A DNA stretch of 64,000 nucleotides from Pseudoxanthomonas sp. JBR18 (lineage in GTDB: Bacteria > Pseudomonadota > Gammaproteobacteria > Xanthomonadales > Xanthomonadaceae). The notes beneath the pieces are model-generated. The model ran no database searches, was not told the DNA's origin, and saw only the letters and a program-made list of their open reading frames with translations. How positions within the stretch are numbered: position 1 is the first letter of the stretch; every line of letters begins with the position of its first letter. The stretch is from contig NZ_CP116339.1 of assembly GCF_028198165.1 (NCBI RefSeq), positions 3,665,001-3,729,000 of the forward strand. Direction: 5' to 3'. Below are positions 18,668-26,898 of the stretch, one piece after another. The position numbers were made by a program, and so were the translations under genes.

Positions 18668-19921
18668 TCAGTGCAGCAGGCGTTCGGCGTCGAGCAGGAT
18701 CATGGGGCGCTGAGCCAGGCGCGCGACGCCGCGGAACAGGTGGTTGGAAATTCGGCAGATGCGCGCGTTGTCCGGCGGCTCGATCTGGTTCTCGGTGAGG
18801 CTGGTGACATCTTCCACGGCCGACACACGCAGGCCCAGGGTCTCGCCGTTTTCCTCCAGCACCACGATGCGCGTCTGCGCGTCGCTTTCGATCGGGCTGG
18901 CGCCCAGGTGCAGCCCTAGATCGATGACCGGGACCACCTGGCCGCGCAGGTTCATGATGCCCAGCACCGAGGGACCCGTGCCGCGCAGGGCCAGCAGCGG
19001 CGCGGGCAGGACGACCTCCTGCACCTTCAGCAGTTCCAGCGCATAGGCCTGGCTGCCGCAGCGCAGGCGCAGCCAGCGCGAGCTGCGGTCGCGGGCGCGG
19101 CGGTGCGGGGTGTTGGCGCTTTCCAGCGGCTGGGAGGGCGGCAGGAAAGATTGCAGGTTGGACGGCACGTTGGCATGCGCCGCCTGGGGCTGGGGAGGCG
19201 TCGCACGGGCGGCCGGTGCGGCCATGATCGCGGCCAGCGCCGGATCGGATTCGGCCTCGGCCAGGATCGAGGCGGCGATGTCGTCCGCCGAGGGGCCGGC
19301 CGGCGCCGATGCGGCGGGCGCAGCCATGATCGCGGCCAGGGCCGGATCGGACTCGGCTTCGGCCAGGATGGAGGCGGCGATGTCGTCCGCCGAGGGGCCG
19401 GCCGGCGCCCGCGCGGCGGGTGCCGCCATAATCGCGGCCAGCGCCGGATCGGATTCGGCTTCGGCCAGGATCGAGGCGGCAATGTCTTCGGGCGAGGGGC
19501 CAGCCGGCACCCGCGCGGCGGGAGCGGCCATGATCGCGGCCAAGGCCGGATCGGATTCGGCCTCGGCCAGGATAGAGGCGGCGATGTCTTCGGGCGAAGG
19601 ACCGGTCGGCACCCGCGTGGCGGGCGCGGCCATGATCGCGGCCAGCGCCGGATCGGTTTCGGCCTCGGCCAGGACCGAGGCGGCAATGTCCTCGGGCGAG
19701 GGGCCGGTCGGCATCGGTGTGGCGGGGGTGGCCATGATCGCGGCCAGGGCCGGATCGGCTTCGGCCTCGGCCTCGGCCAGGACCGAGGCGGCCACGTCCT
19801 CGTGCAACGGAGCGACCGGTGCGGGTGCGGCGACCGCCGCGACAGGCGCCGGCGTCTCCGGCGCGGCCAGGTCGTGCAGCAGGCCTTCCAGATAGTCGTC
19901 GATGACGCCTGGCGTGCTCAT
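18668..19921 (-). CDS. parP: ParP-like CheW-domain array scaffold with six tandem repeats
   Basis: A 417-residue protein. The N-terminus (MSTPGVIDDYLEGLLHDL) is followed by an Ala/Pro-rich stretch. Six 34-residue repeats (residues 38-243, first copy 36 long) follow, with consensus PSPEDIAASILAEAESDPAL, then AAIMAAPA. After a short linker comes a C-terminal CheW domain (about 280-417; VLGIMNLRGQVVPVIDL). Directly after a ParA-like gene (4-base overlap), this matches the ParC/ParP pair known from Vibrio and Pseudomonas, which places chemotaxis arrays at the pole. The repeats are unusual. Each begins like the CheY-binding peptides of FliM and CheZ, but that likeness is my inference. Confidence 0.85.
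   Translation of the reverse strand: MSTPGVIDDYLEGLLHDLAAPETPAPVAAVAAPAPVAPLHEDVAASVLAEAEAEADPALAAIMATPATPMPTGPSPEDIAASVLAEAETDPALAAIMAAPATRVPTGPSPEDIAASILAEAESDPALAAIMAAPAARVPAGPSPEDIAASILAEAESDPALAAIMAAPAARAPAGPSADDIAASILAEAESDPALAAIMAAPAASAPAGPSADDIAASILAEAESDPALAAIMAAPAARATPPQPQAAHANVPSNLQSFLPPSQPLESANTPHRRARDRSSRWLRLRCGSQAYALELLKVQEVVLPAPLLALRGTGPSVLGIMNLRGQVVPVIDLGLHLGASPIESDAQTRIVVLEENGETLGLRVSAVEDVTSLTENQIEPPDNARICRISNHLFRGVARLAQRPMILLDAERLLH
19193..19810 (-). repeat. Six tandem 102-bp coding repeats
   Basis: Exact 102-base periodicity: ATGATCGCGG-type landmarks fall at 19224, 19326, 19428, 19530, 19632 and 19734. The first coding copy has six extra bases. High identity between copies suggests recent expansion or ongoing recombination. 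Confidence 0.95.
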
Positions 19922-20700
19922 GCCGCTTCCTCCATGGCCACGGCACTGCTGGCCAGCAGCCAGGCAAGAGCGCGTTCGTAGGCGGCCTGGCCACGGCTGG
20001 GCTGGGCGTTGGAGACCACCGGCACGGTCAGGGACCTGATGTTGCAGATGCGGGTATCGACCGGGACGGCCTCGGTCCAGACCCGCTCGCCGTAGGTGTC
20101 CTGCATCTGGCGCAGGGTGTCGTGGCCAGCACGGGTGCGGCGGTCAAACAGGGTCGGCAGGATCGACTGGGGCAGGGGTCGGCGGCGCGAGCGCTCCACC
20201 ATGTCCACGGTGCGCACCATGCTGGTCAGGCCATGCAGGGCCAGGGGCTCGGCCTGGGTGGGGATGATCACCCGGTCGGCGGCGGCCAGCGCATTGATCA
20301 TCAGCAGCCCCAGGGTGGGGGGGCAGTCCAGCAGCACGTAGTCGTGCTGGCCTGCGTGGCGGGTCAGCGCCTGCTGCAGGGCCAGACCCAGGCCGGGCTG
20401 GTTGGCGCTGCGGCGCTCCAGCGTGGCCAGGGCGGTCTGCCCGCATACGTAGTCCAGGTGTTCGATCTCGCTGTGGTGCGCAAGCGTGGTCAGGTCCGCC
20501 GGCGGGGTGCCGAACAGTTCCACCACGCCGGCCGGCGGTGGGTCGAGCGGAATGTCGAAGGCCCGCGTCAGTGAGGCGTGCGGGTCCAGGTCGATCAGCA
20601 GCACGCGCTGGCCCTGAAGGGCCAAACCGCGCCCGAGCGCGAGGGTGGTCGTGGTCTTGCCGACGCCGCCCTTCTGGTTGGCAATGGCCCAGATGCGCAT
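19918..20700 (-). CDS. parC: ParA-like ATPase, polar array positioning (ParC)
   Basis: MinD/ParA-family ATPase of 260 residues with the deviant Walker A KGGVGKTT (residues 10-17), a DLDPH motif and Walker B VLLDCPPTLG. It lacks a DNA-binding N-terminal extension and no parB or parS is nearby. That and its place between motD and the CheW-domain scaffold point to ParC, which recruits chemotaxis arrays to the pole, not to chromosome partition. It overlaps motD by one base (TGATG) and the scaffold gene by four. Confidence 0.88.
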   Translation of the reverse strand: MRIWAIANQKGGVGKTTTTLALGRGLALQGQRVLLIDLDPHASLTRAFDIPLDPPPAGVVELFGTPPADLTTLAHHSEIEHLDYVCGQTALATLERRSANQPGLGLALQQALTRHAGQHDYVLLDCPPTLGLLMINALAAADRVIIPTQAEPLALHGLTSMVRTVDMVERSRRRPLPQSILPTLFDRRTRAGHDTLRQMQDTYGERVWTEAVPVDTRICNIRSLTVPVVSNAQPSRGQAAYERALAWLLASSAVAMEEAA

Positions 20701-21635
20701 CAGTTCACTCCTTCAATTGCAGCAGGGACGACGGCCGGCGCCCGGGATGCGGGTGCGGCGTCGACGGGGGTAGGGGTGGCCGGCGCGCCGGTCGCCAGGA
20801 CCGGCTGGGGCGCCGGATCCTGCACCGAGGCACCGCCATCGGCCAGGATCACCAGCAACACGCGGCGGTTGGCGTTGCGGCCGGCGGGGGTGGCGTTGTC
20901 CGCGCGCGGGCGGAACTGGCCATAGCCGATCATCGACAGGCGCGCCGGGTCCACGCCCTGGTCGGCGAACAGGTGCACCACCGTGGCCGCGCGGGCGGCC
21001 GACAATTCCCAGTTGGAGGGGAACTGAGCCGTGGCGATGGGGGTGTTGTCGGTATAGCCTTCCACGCGCACGCCGTTGGGCGCGTCGCTGAGGACCGCGG
21101 CCAATGCGTCAAGGGTCTGGCGCGCGTCGTGGCCCAGCGTGGCCGAGCCGGCGCCGAACAGGATGTCGCTGTTGATCTCCACTTCGATCCACAGCTCCGA
21201 GCGACGCACGGTGATGAGCTTTTTATTAATCAGTGGCGACAGGGCGTGGCTGAGCCGGCTGGCCACCGCATCGAGCTGGCGCTGGGCGCGATCCATCTGG
21301 CCGCTGTCGCGCAGGGACACCGGCGTGGTACGGCTGCTGGACAGGCGATTGGGATCAGGCACCGAGAGCGGCGGGCTGGACTTGATCGGGGTGGGACGCT
21401 CGCCGCCGGAGCCCTGCAGCGCCTGGTCGCCCACCTGCACCGGGGCCATGGTGTGCGGCTGGCCGCCGAACGCGGTGCGCATGGCATCGGCCATGACCCG
21501 GTACTTGGCCTCGTTGACCGTGGACAGCGCATACATGACCACGAAGAAGGCCAGCAGCAACGTCATTAGGTCGGCATAGGGAATGGCCCATGCCTCGTGG
21601 TTGGCGTGTTCTTCGTGGGAGCGCTTGCGGGCCAT
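20700..21635 (-). CDS. motD: Flagellar stator protein MotD (MotB family)
   Basis: Stator B subunit of 311 residues. A short cytoplasmic N-terminus is followed by one membrane helix with the proton-carrying Asp22 (PYADLMTLLLAFFVV). A linker and a C-terminal OmpA-like peptidoglycan-binding domain follow (VEGYTDNTPIA, RLSMIGYGQFRP, NRRVLLVI). The extra Ala/Pro-rich tail is dispensable in the family. It lies 9 bases downstream of motC. Pseudomonas MotCD is the second stator used at high load; whether a separate MotAB exists here cannot be seen. Confidence 0.93.
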   Translation of the reverse strand: MARKRSHEEHANHEAWAIPYADLMTLLLAFFVVMYALSTVNEAKYRVMADAMRTAFGGQPHTMAPVQVGDQALQGSGGERPTPIKSSPPLSVPDPNRLSSSRTTPVSLRDSGQMDRAQRQLDAVASRLSHALSPLINKKLITVRRSELWIEVEINSDILFGAGSATLGHDARQTLDALAAVLSDAPNGVRVEGYTDNTPIATAQFPSNWELSAARAATVVHLFADQGVDPARLSMIGYGQFRPRADNATPAGRNANRRVLLVILADGGASVQDPAPQPVLATGAPATPTPVDAAPASRAPAVVPAAIEGVN

Positions 21636-21644
21636 ATGCAGGAC

Positions 21645-22385
21645 CTAATGCAAGAACCCGGCCAATTTGGCCTCGATGTTGCGCGGGTTCTCGCCCTGGG
21701 CGATGGCGATCAGCCCCTCGATGAGCATTTCCCGCTCGCCGCTGCTGTGCTGGATCACGCTCTTGAGCTTGTTGGCCATCGGCAGGAACAGCAGGTTGGC
21801 CGAGGCGATGCCGTAGATCGTCGCGGTGAAGGCGGCGGCGATGCCGTGGCCGAGCATGCTGGGGTCGGCCAGATTCTTCATGACCGCGATCAGGCCCAGC
21901 ACCGCGCCGATGATGCCCAGCGTGGGCGCATAGATGCCCATGCCCTCGAACACCTTGGCGGCGGCCAGGTCGCAATGCTCCTGGCCCTCCAGGTCGATCT
22001 CCAGCATGTGCCGGATGGCCTCGGGCTCGACCCCGTCCACCAGCATCTGCAGGCCCTTGCGCACGAACGGATCGGCCTGGCCGCCGACCTGGTCTTCCAG
22101 GCCCAGCAGGCCGCTGCGGCGCGCGGTGTTGCTCCACTCCACGATCTGGCCGAGCAGTGCGTCGCGGTTGTTGGCCGGCGGCTGGATCACCCAGCGGGCG
22201 ATCTTGAAGGCCCGCCGGAACACCGCCGGCGGGGTATGCACCAGGATGGCCGCCACGGTCCCGACGATCACGATGACAAAGGCGGCCGGCGACCAGAGCG
22301 CGGCGATCCCCGCGCCCTTGAGAATGCTTCCCCCCACCAGCGACGCGATCGCCAGCAGCAGGCCGGTGAGACTGAGCTTATCCAT
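21645..22385 (-). CDS. motC: Flagellar stator protein MotC (MotA family)
   Basis: Stator A subunit of 246 residues with four membrane segments. Two are N-terminal; the other two follow the large cytoplasmic loop and contain YAPTLGIIGAVLGLI and AAAFTATIYGIASANLL. The loop carries charged residues for FliG contact. The ATG at 22385 has no Shine-Dalgarno sequence. A sigma-28 -10 element ends only 7 bases upstream, so the mRNA is probably leaderless. First gene of motC-motD-parC-parP. Confidence 0.94.
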   Translation of the reverse strand: MDKLSLTGLLLAIASLVGGSILKGAGIAALWSPAAFVIVIVGTVAAILVHTPPAVFRRAFKIARWVIQPPANNRDALLGQIVEWSNTARRSGLLGLEDQVGGQADPFVRKGLQMLVDGVEPEAIRHMLEIDLEGQEHCDLAAAKVFEGMGIYAPTLGIIGAVLGLIAVMKNLADPSMLGHGIAAAFTATIYGIASANLLFLPMANKLKSVIQHSSGEREMLIEGLIAIAQGENPRNIEAKLAGFLH

Positions 22386-22392
22386 GCAGACG

Positions 22393-22419
22393 GTATCGGC
22401 ACCATGCGCGCTGACTTGA
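22393..22419 (-). promoter_or_regulatory. Sigma-28 (FliA) promoter abutting motC
   Basis: The minus strand reads TCAAGTCA, 11 bases, GCCGATAC, then 7 bases, then the motC ATG. The predicted transcription start falls at or next to the A of the start codon. Confidence 0.78.
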
Positions 22420-22734
22420 TACGCAAGCCAGGCCGAGCGTGCGCGAGCGTCGGAAAACCGGCGCTGGGGCTCATGCCGCCGCGGCGCCGTCCGCTAGGTG
22501 CAAGCGAATCGCGAGCAAGCCCGGAAGCGCCCGGCATTGGTCCACACAATCTCGTCGATTATTCCTTAAAATCGAGATGCGTCAGCCGATCAACCCGCCG
22601 AAATGAGCCTGTGAGCCCCTCAATACGCACCGCCCCGTTCCGCTCAGCACAGACCTGCAGTCGTGGCGGTTCCACGCCGAATTGGACGAGTCATTGAGCA
22701 GACTTGCTGAATTGATGAGGTCGGGTGCGCGTTG
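22420..22734. other. Divergent intergenic region, AT-richer
   Basis: Lies between motC (minus) and the glycan block (plus). No gene seen. Base composition drops toward the plus-strand genes. I could not identify a convincing plus-strand promoter. Confidence 0.5.
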
Positions 22735-24000
22735 ATGGATGAGAGACAAGAGGTCGGTGGCGGAGGCTGCCGGCCGAAGTCCGGGCTCATGGCCAGGCGC
22801 GACCGACCGCTGAATTGGCGATCCGTTTGTCGGGCGCTGTTGGGCATCGGCCTGATCTGGCTGATGGTCGGGATGGCCTTGATGCCGTCCGCGATCTCCT
22901 TCAACCCGGGCCGCGGCTTCCAGCGCAGCCTGTTCGTGTTGCTCTATCTTCCTTCGTTGATTTTGGTGCTGGCCGACAGGGCGCAGGTCTGGAGGCGGGC
23001 CTGGCAGCAACCTGTGTTCAAGATTTATCTTCTGCTGTGCGCGTGGGCGCTACTGACCCTGGTGTGGGGCAAGGCCGAGCGGCCGGGCAATGAGATCGGT
23101 CGACTCTGCACCGTGACACTCTTCATCCTGGGATGGCGCGCCTGGGCGGGACAGAGCGGGGTGGCTGAGAAGCGCCTGCTGCTTTTGAGTGGTCTCTTGA
23201 TCGGCGGCTGTGCGTTGTTCTACAGCATCCGGTTCATTCTGGGCATGCCGCATGCGGGCGAGGGTGCGCGCATCGCCGCCGCGGGGGTGGTAGGGACTCC
23301 GAACTATGCGGCCGCGTACATGGGTGTGGCCTGTCTGTGGTTAGCACAGGTGCCGCTGGGCCGGAAGGGCGGGGTGTGGCAGTGGTTGCGTGGCATCGCC
23401 GTAGCGGCGCTACTGGTGTTCATCGCGCTGACCCAGTCTCGCAGCATATGGGCGGCCTTGCTGGCCAGTGTGCTGCTGGCTCCCCTGTGGACCCCCGGCC
23501 GACGCAGCCGCTGGGTCGCGCTGACTGCGGCAGTGCTGGTTGTGCCAGCTAGCCTGGCGGCGCTTCCGATCCTTCTGCAGCGTGGCGTCTCGTTCCGGCC
23601 GCAGATATTCCAGCAGGCGATGAGTCTGGTCGGACACCATCCCCTGGGCGGTCAGGGCCTGGGAAGCGATTTCCTCCTGCACGTCGGGCGGGAATCTTTC
23701 ACTCATAGCCACAATCTTTTCACGCAGGCAGCGATCCAGCTGGGTTTGCCAGGCTTGACCTTATTAGTTTCGCTCTGGGTGGCGGTGACGTGGCAAGGAT
23801 GGCGCCATCGCAGGGACTGGCGCGGTCGGTTGATGTTGTCGCTGTGGTTGTTCGCTACGGTTGCCCTGCAATTCGACATGCCCCAGCTGCTCGACAGCCC
23901 ACGACCGGGTTGGTTGTTGATCTGGTTGCCCGTGGCACTCGCGCTTGGGTTGGTCGATCGATCGCGCCCGCCGGATTGGTCACGGCGAGACGTGCAGTAA
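22735..24000 (+). CDS. O-antigen ligase / Wzy-like polytopic membrane protein
   Basis: A 421-residue integral membrane protein with about ten or more hydrophobic segments and a long loop between about residues 280 and 330. That loop contains HHPLGGQGLGSDF and THSHNLFTQAAIQLGLPG, typical of the O-antigen ligase/polymerase (Wzy_C) family. It probably joins or polymerises lipid-linked sugar chains at the periplasmic face. The ATG at 22735 is chosen; ATG at 22789 is possible. Codon use is less GC-biased than in the flagellar genes around it. First gene of a plus-strand block with a UXS-like gene and two glycosyltransferases. The acceptor (LPS, capsule or flagellin) is unknown. Confidence 0.8.
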   Translation: MDERQEVGGGGCRPKSGLMARRDRPLNWRSVCRALLGIGLIWLMVGMALMPSAISFNPGRGFQRSLFVLLYLPSLILVLADRAQVWRRAWQQPVFKIYLLLCAWALLTLVWGKAERPGNEIGRLCTVTLFILGWRAWAGQSGVAEKRLLLLSGLLIGGCALFYSIRFILGMPHAGEGARIAAAGVVGTPNYAAAYMGVACLWLAQVPLGRKGGVWQWLRGIAVAALLVFIALTQSRSIWAALLASVLLAPLWTPGRRSRWVALTAAVLVVPASLAALPILLQRGVSFRPQIFQQAMSLVGHHPLGGQGLGSDFLLHVGRESFTHSHNLFTQAAIQLGLPGLTLLVSLWVAVTWQGWRHRRDWRGRLMLSLWLFATVALQFDMPQLLDSPRPGWLLIWLPVALALGLVDRSRPPDWSRRDVQ

Positions 24001-24042
24001 ACTGGCCGCCATTTCGCTGGCATCGGATCTAGATCGACTGTC

Positions 24043-24984
24043 ATGAGCAGAACATTGGTGACCGGCGGAGCCGGATTCTTGTGCTCAAGCTTGTGCGACC
24101 GGCTGCTGCAGGACGGGCATGACCTGTTATGCGTCGATAATTTCTACACCGGTTCCAAGCGCAACATCGCGCATCTAATCGGCAACCCCTATTTCGAGTT
24201 GATGCGACACGATGTGACTTTTCCGCTTTATGTGGAGGTCGATCGCCTCTTCAATCCGGCCTGCCCGGCTTCGCCTGTGCACTACCAGAACGACCCGGTG
24301 CAGACCACCAAGACTTCGGTTCATGGCGCTATCAATATGCTGGGTCTGGCCAAGCGCCGCGGCGCGCGGATTCCGCAGGCGTCGACGAGCGAGGTCTATG
24401 GTGACCCGGAGATCCATCCGCAGGAGGAAAGCTATTGGGGCCGGGTCAACCCGATCGGCGTGCGTAGTTGCCACGACGAGGGCAAACGCTGCGCCGAAAC
24501 CCTCTGTTTCGACTACCACCGGCAACATGCGCTGGACATCAAGGTGGTGCGCATCTTCAACCCCTACGGCCCGCGCATGCAGCCCAACGACGGGCGGGTG
24601 GTCAGTAATTTCATCGTGCAAGCGTTGCGCGGCGAAGACATCACCATCTACGGCGATGGCAGCCAGACCCGCAGCTTCTGCTATGTCGATGACCTGATCG
24701 AGGCGATGGTCCGCACGATGGAAACGGGTCCGGAGTTCACCGGCCCGGCCAATATCGGCAATCCGAGCCAGTTCACGATCCGCGAACTGGCCGAGAAGGT
24801 GGTCAGCCTGGTCGGAGGCCGCTCGCGCCTGTTGTTCCAGTCATTGCCCTCGGACGATCCGCGCCAGCGGCAGCCGGATATTGCCCTGGCGCGCGAGGCG
24901 CTGGGTGGCTGGCAGCCCACGGTTCCGTTAGATGATGGGCTCAGGCACACGATTGCCTACTTCCGCGAGCTGCTCCACGCATGA
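24043..24984 (+). CDS. UDP-glucuronate decarboxylase-like SDR, catalytic Tyr replaced
   Basis: A 313-residue extended short-chain dehydrogenase of the UXS family, which makes UDP-xylose from UDP-glucuronate with NAD. Recognisable family segments include [70 protein letters not shown] and [10 protein letters not shown]. The most conserved spots deviate. The glycine loop is TGGAGFLC (Cys14 for Gly). The YxxxK catalytic Tyr is His144 (RSCHDEGK; Lys148 kept). Pro replaces the usual residue in [15 protein letters not shown] and IFNPYGP. The frame is intact, so it may be a missense-decayed gene or a non-catalytic homologue. It overlaps the next gene by 4 bases. Confidence 0.85.
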   Translation: MSRTLVTGGAGFLCSSLCDRLLQDGHDLLCVDNFYTGSKRNIAHLIGNPYFELMRHDVTFPLYVEVDRLFNPACPASPVHYQNDPVQTTKTSVHGAINMLGLAKRRGARIPQASTSEVYGDPEIHPQEESYWGRVNPIGVRSCHDEGKRCAETLCFDYHRQHALDIKVVRIFNPYGPRMQPNDGRVVSNFIVQALRGEDITIYGDGSQTRSFCYVDDLIEAMVRTMETGPEFTGPANIGNPSQFTIRELAEKVVSLVGGRSRLLFQSLPSDDPRQRQPDIALAREALGGWQPTVPLDDGLRHTIAYFRELLHA

Positions 24985-25910
24985 GTCAGGCTCAAACCCC
25001 GTGCGTCTCGGTGGTTGTCACCAACTACAACTATGGCCACTTCGTCTGCGAGGCAGTGGACAGCGCGCTGGCGCAGCATCATCTGCCGTTGGAAGTGATC
25101 GTGGTGGATGATGGCTCTACCGACGGTTCGTTGGAACTGTTGCGCGAACGTTACGGCGAGGACGCACGGGTGAAGCTGTTGCCGGGTGTCAACGGCGGAC
25201 AACTGTCCGCTTTTGTGCGTGGTCTGGCGCAGGTCCAGGGTGAATGGGTGTGTTTCCTCGATGCCGACGACCGCTGGGGCGCGGACTATCTGAGCAGCAT
25301 CGTCGGTCTTATAGGACATCGCCCCGACGTGGACTTCGTGTTCTCTGATGTATGCCTGATCGGCAATGAGCAGGGTCGCCAAGGGTATGCCGATCAGGCA
25401 CTGGACCTGGGCTACACTGCGTTGAGCACCTGGGTAACCGGCTACTGGCATGGCGCACCGACCTCGGCTCTGGCGATGCGGCGCACGCTGGCCCAAGAGG
25501 TATTGACGCTGCCGGCGGAGGTGGTCGCGCATTGGCGCATCTCGGCCGACAACGCCTTGGTGTTCGGGGCCAGCGTGCTGGGCGCGCGCAAGTACTATCT
25601 GCCGACCGGTCAGGTCGATTATCGCATCCATGGCGGCAATGGCTGGTGGCACGACCAGGCCAGGGCCGGTCAGTTTGCCGCCAAGTTCCGCTCGCGCAGT
25701 TTGATCAACCTCTATGCGCAGCGCATGCGGCTGGATGTGCTGGCACTGGATCTGGTCAAAATGGAGTTCCAGTCACGGCCCCAGACTGACTGGGTGCACG
25801 CCAGTCACTATGCCAGGATCGCGCTGCGCGGCAGCGCGCCCTGGTGGAAGCGTGTCGAGCGTGCGCTGGCGATCCTGCGACGTGGACTAAAGGGGCGACG
25901 CCGGGGATGA
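24981..25910 (+). CDS. GT2 family glycosyltransferase
   Basis: A 309-residue GT-A-fold transferase. The N-terminal nucleotide-binding part has [20 protein letters not shown] and [12 protein letters not shown]. The metal-binding DxD-type motif is in [10 protein letters not shown] later region has [13 protein letters not shown] and Trp-rich [10 protein letters not shown]. There is no membrane helix. It starts at ATGA overlapping the UXS-like gene and overlaps the next transferase by 4 bases, so the set is translationally coupled. Donor and acceptor sugars cannot be told. Confidence 0.85.
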   Translation: MSQAQTPCVSVVVTNYNYGHFVCEAVDSALAQHHLPLEVIVVDDGSTDGSLELLRERYGEDARVKLLPGVNGGQLSAFVRGLAQVQGEWVCFLDADDRWGADYLSSIVGLIGHRPDVDFVFSDVCLIGNEQGRQGYADQALDLGYTALSTWVTGYWHGAPTSALAMRRTLAQEVLTLPAEVVAHWRISADNALVFGASVLGARKYYLPTGQVDYRIHGGNGWWHDQARAGQFAAKFRSRSLINLYAQRMRLDVLALDLVKMEFQSRPQTDWVHASHYARIALRGSAPWWKRVERALAILRRGLKGRRRG

Positions 25911-26755
25911 GGGTCTCCCTGATCATCCCAGTGTACAACTGGCCGCAGGCGTTGGCGCGCGTGCTGGACAGCGTAGCGGGCCAGCGCCGGCTGCCGGACG
26001 AGGTGATTGTGACCGACGATGGCTCAGGCGACGACACTTCGGCGCTGGTGGCCGAAAGCGCCCGCAGCTTCCCCGTGCCGTTGCGCTATCTGTGGCAGGA
26101 CGATCTGGGCTTTCGCGCCGCTCGTGCGCGCAACCGCGGCATCGCGGCCGCATGCGGAAATTACATCATTCTCATCGATGGTGACATGCTGCTGCACCCT
26201 GCATTCGTCGCTGATCACCTGGCCTTTGCCGAACCTGGGTTTTTCCTCCAGGGAGGGCGGATCAAGGCCACCGATACCGCAACCGCGCGCCTCTTGGACG
26301 GCCAATCGCCTGTATTCGCTCCGTGGTCGGCCGCCGACTTCTCCGCCTCCGATGGTCTACGTCGGCATTACGCATGGCACGCTCCGCTACTGGCTCGCTG
26401 GAAGACGCGCAGCAGCAGTGGCGGCCGGGTGATGAGCTGCAACATGAGCTTCTGGCGCGAAGACCTGCTGAAGGTCAACGGCTTTGACGAGCGAATGGAA
26501 GGCTACGGCGCGGAAGATCGCGAGTTGGCGGCCAGGCTGGGCAACGCCGGGATCCGCCGGCGCGCGCTGAAGTGGGCTGCGCTGGCGGTGCACCTGGAGC
26601 ACCGTTCCCGGGCACAGCCAGACGTGGACGATATGCGCCTGCCCAACAACCGCCTGTTCCGCGCCACCCAGCAGGAGGGCCTGGTCTGGTGCGAGCGAGG
26701 CATTGCCGATCACTTGGTCGAGCTCGGCGACGGTGATGCTTCAGACCGCGCATGA
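25907..26755 (+). CDS. GT2 family glycosyltransferase (chondroitin-polymerase-like)
   Basis: A 282-residue transferase starting at ATG 25907, which overlaps the previous stop (ATGA) with GGGG just upstream. It shows VSLIIPVYNWPQAL, VIVTDDGSGDDT, FRAARARNRGIAAA and the DxD region IDGDMLLHPAF. A C-terminal GFDERMEGYGAEDRELAARL segment is typical of the galactosyltransferase-type C-terminal domain that follows GT2 modules. It is the last gene of the plus-strand block and converges on cheA with a 143-base gap, where I see no strong terminator. Confidence 0.85.
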   Translation: MRVSLIIPVYNWPQALARVLDSVAGQRRLPDEVIVTDDGSGDDTSALVAESARSFPVPLRYLWQDDLGFRAARARNRGIAAACGNYIILIDGDMLLHPAFVADHLAFAEPGFFLQGGRIKATDTATARLLDGQSPVFAPWSAADFSASDGLRRHYAWHAPLLARWKTRSSSGGRVMSCNMSFWREDLLKVNGFDERMEGYGAEDRELAARLGNAGIRRRALKWAALAVHLEHRSRAQPDVDDMRLPNNRLFRATQQEGLVWCERGIADHLVELGDGDASDRA

Positions 26756-26898
26756 GACGGGCCCCAGGCGCCACGAGATAACGTCGATGGCCAGCAGGGC
26801 ACCGAAGAACGCTGTCATGCGCGTCAAAGCGGCGCGGGATGGACTATTCACGACGGGTCGCGGCCTCGCTGAGATGCGGGGCCGCTTGAGGGTTCGGA

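Noticed and set aside
18459..19994. Long Gly/Arg-rich open frame of 511 codons overlapping the ParP-like gene
   Set aside because: It is a shifted-frame shadow of the repeat region. Only the 417-codon frame has a CheW domain, a normal start and the ATGA overlap with parC.
19918..20700. Chromosome or plasmid partition parA
   Set aside because: No parB, no parS-like repeats, and the motD/CheW-scaffold context fits the chemotaxis ParC.
22565..22593. Possible sigma-70 promoter for motC (TTGATC, 17 bases, TTTAAG on the minus strand)
   Set aside because: The -10 box is a poor match, and a much better sigma-28 site lies directly before motC.
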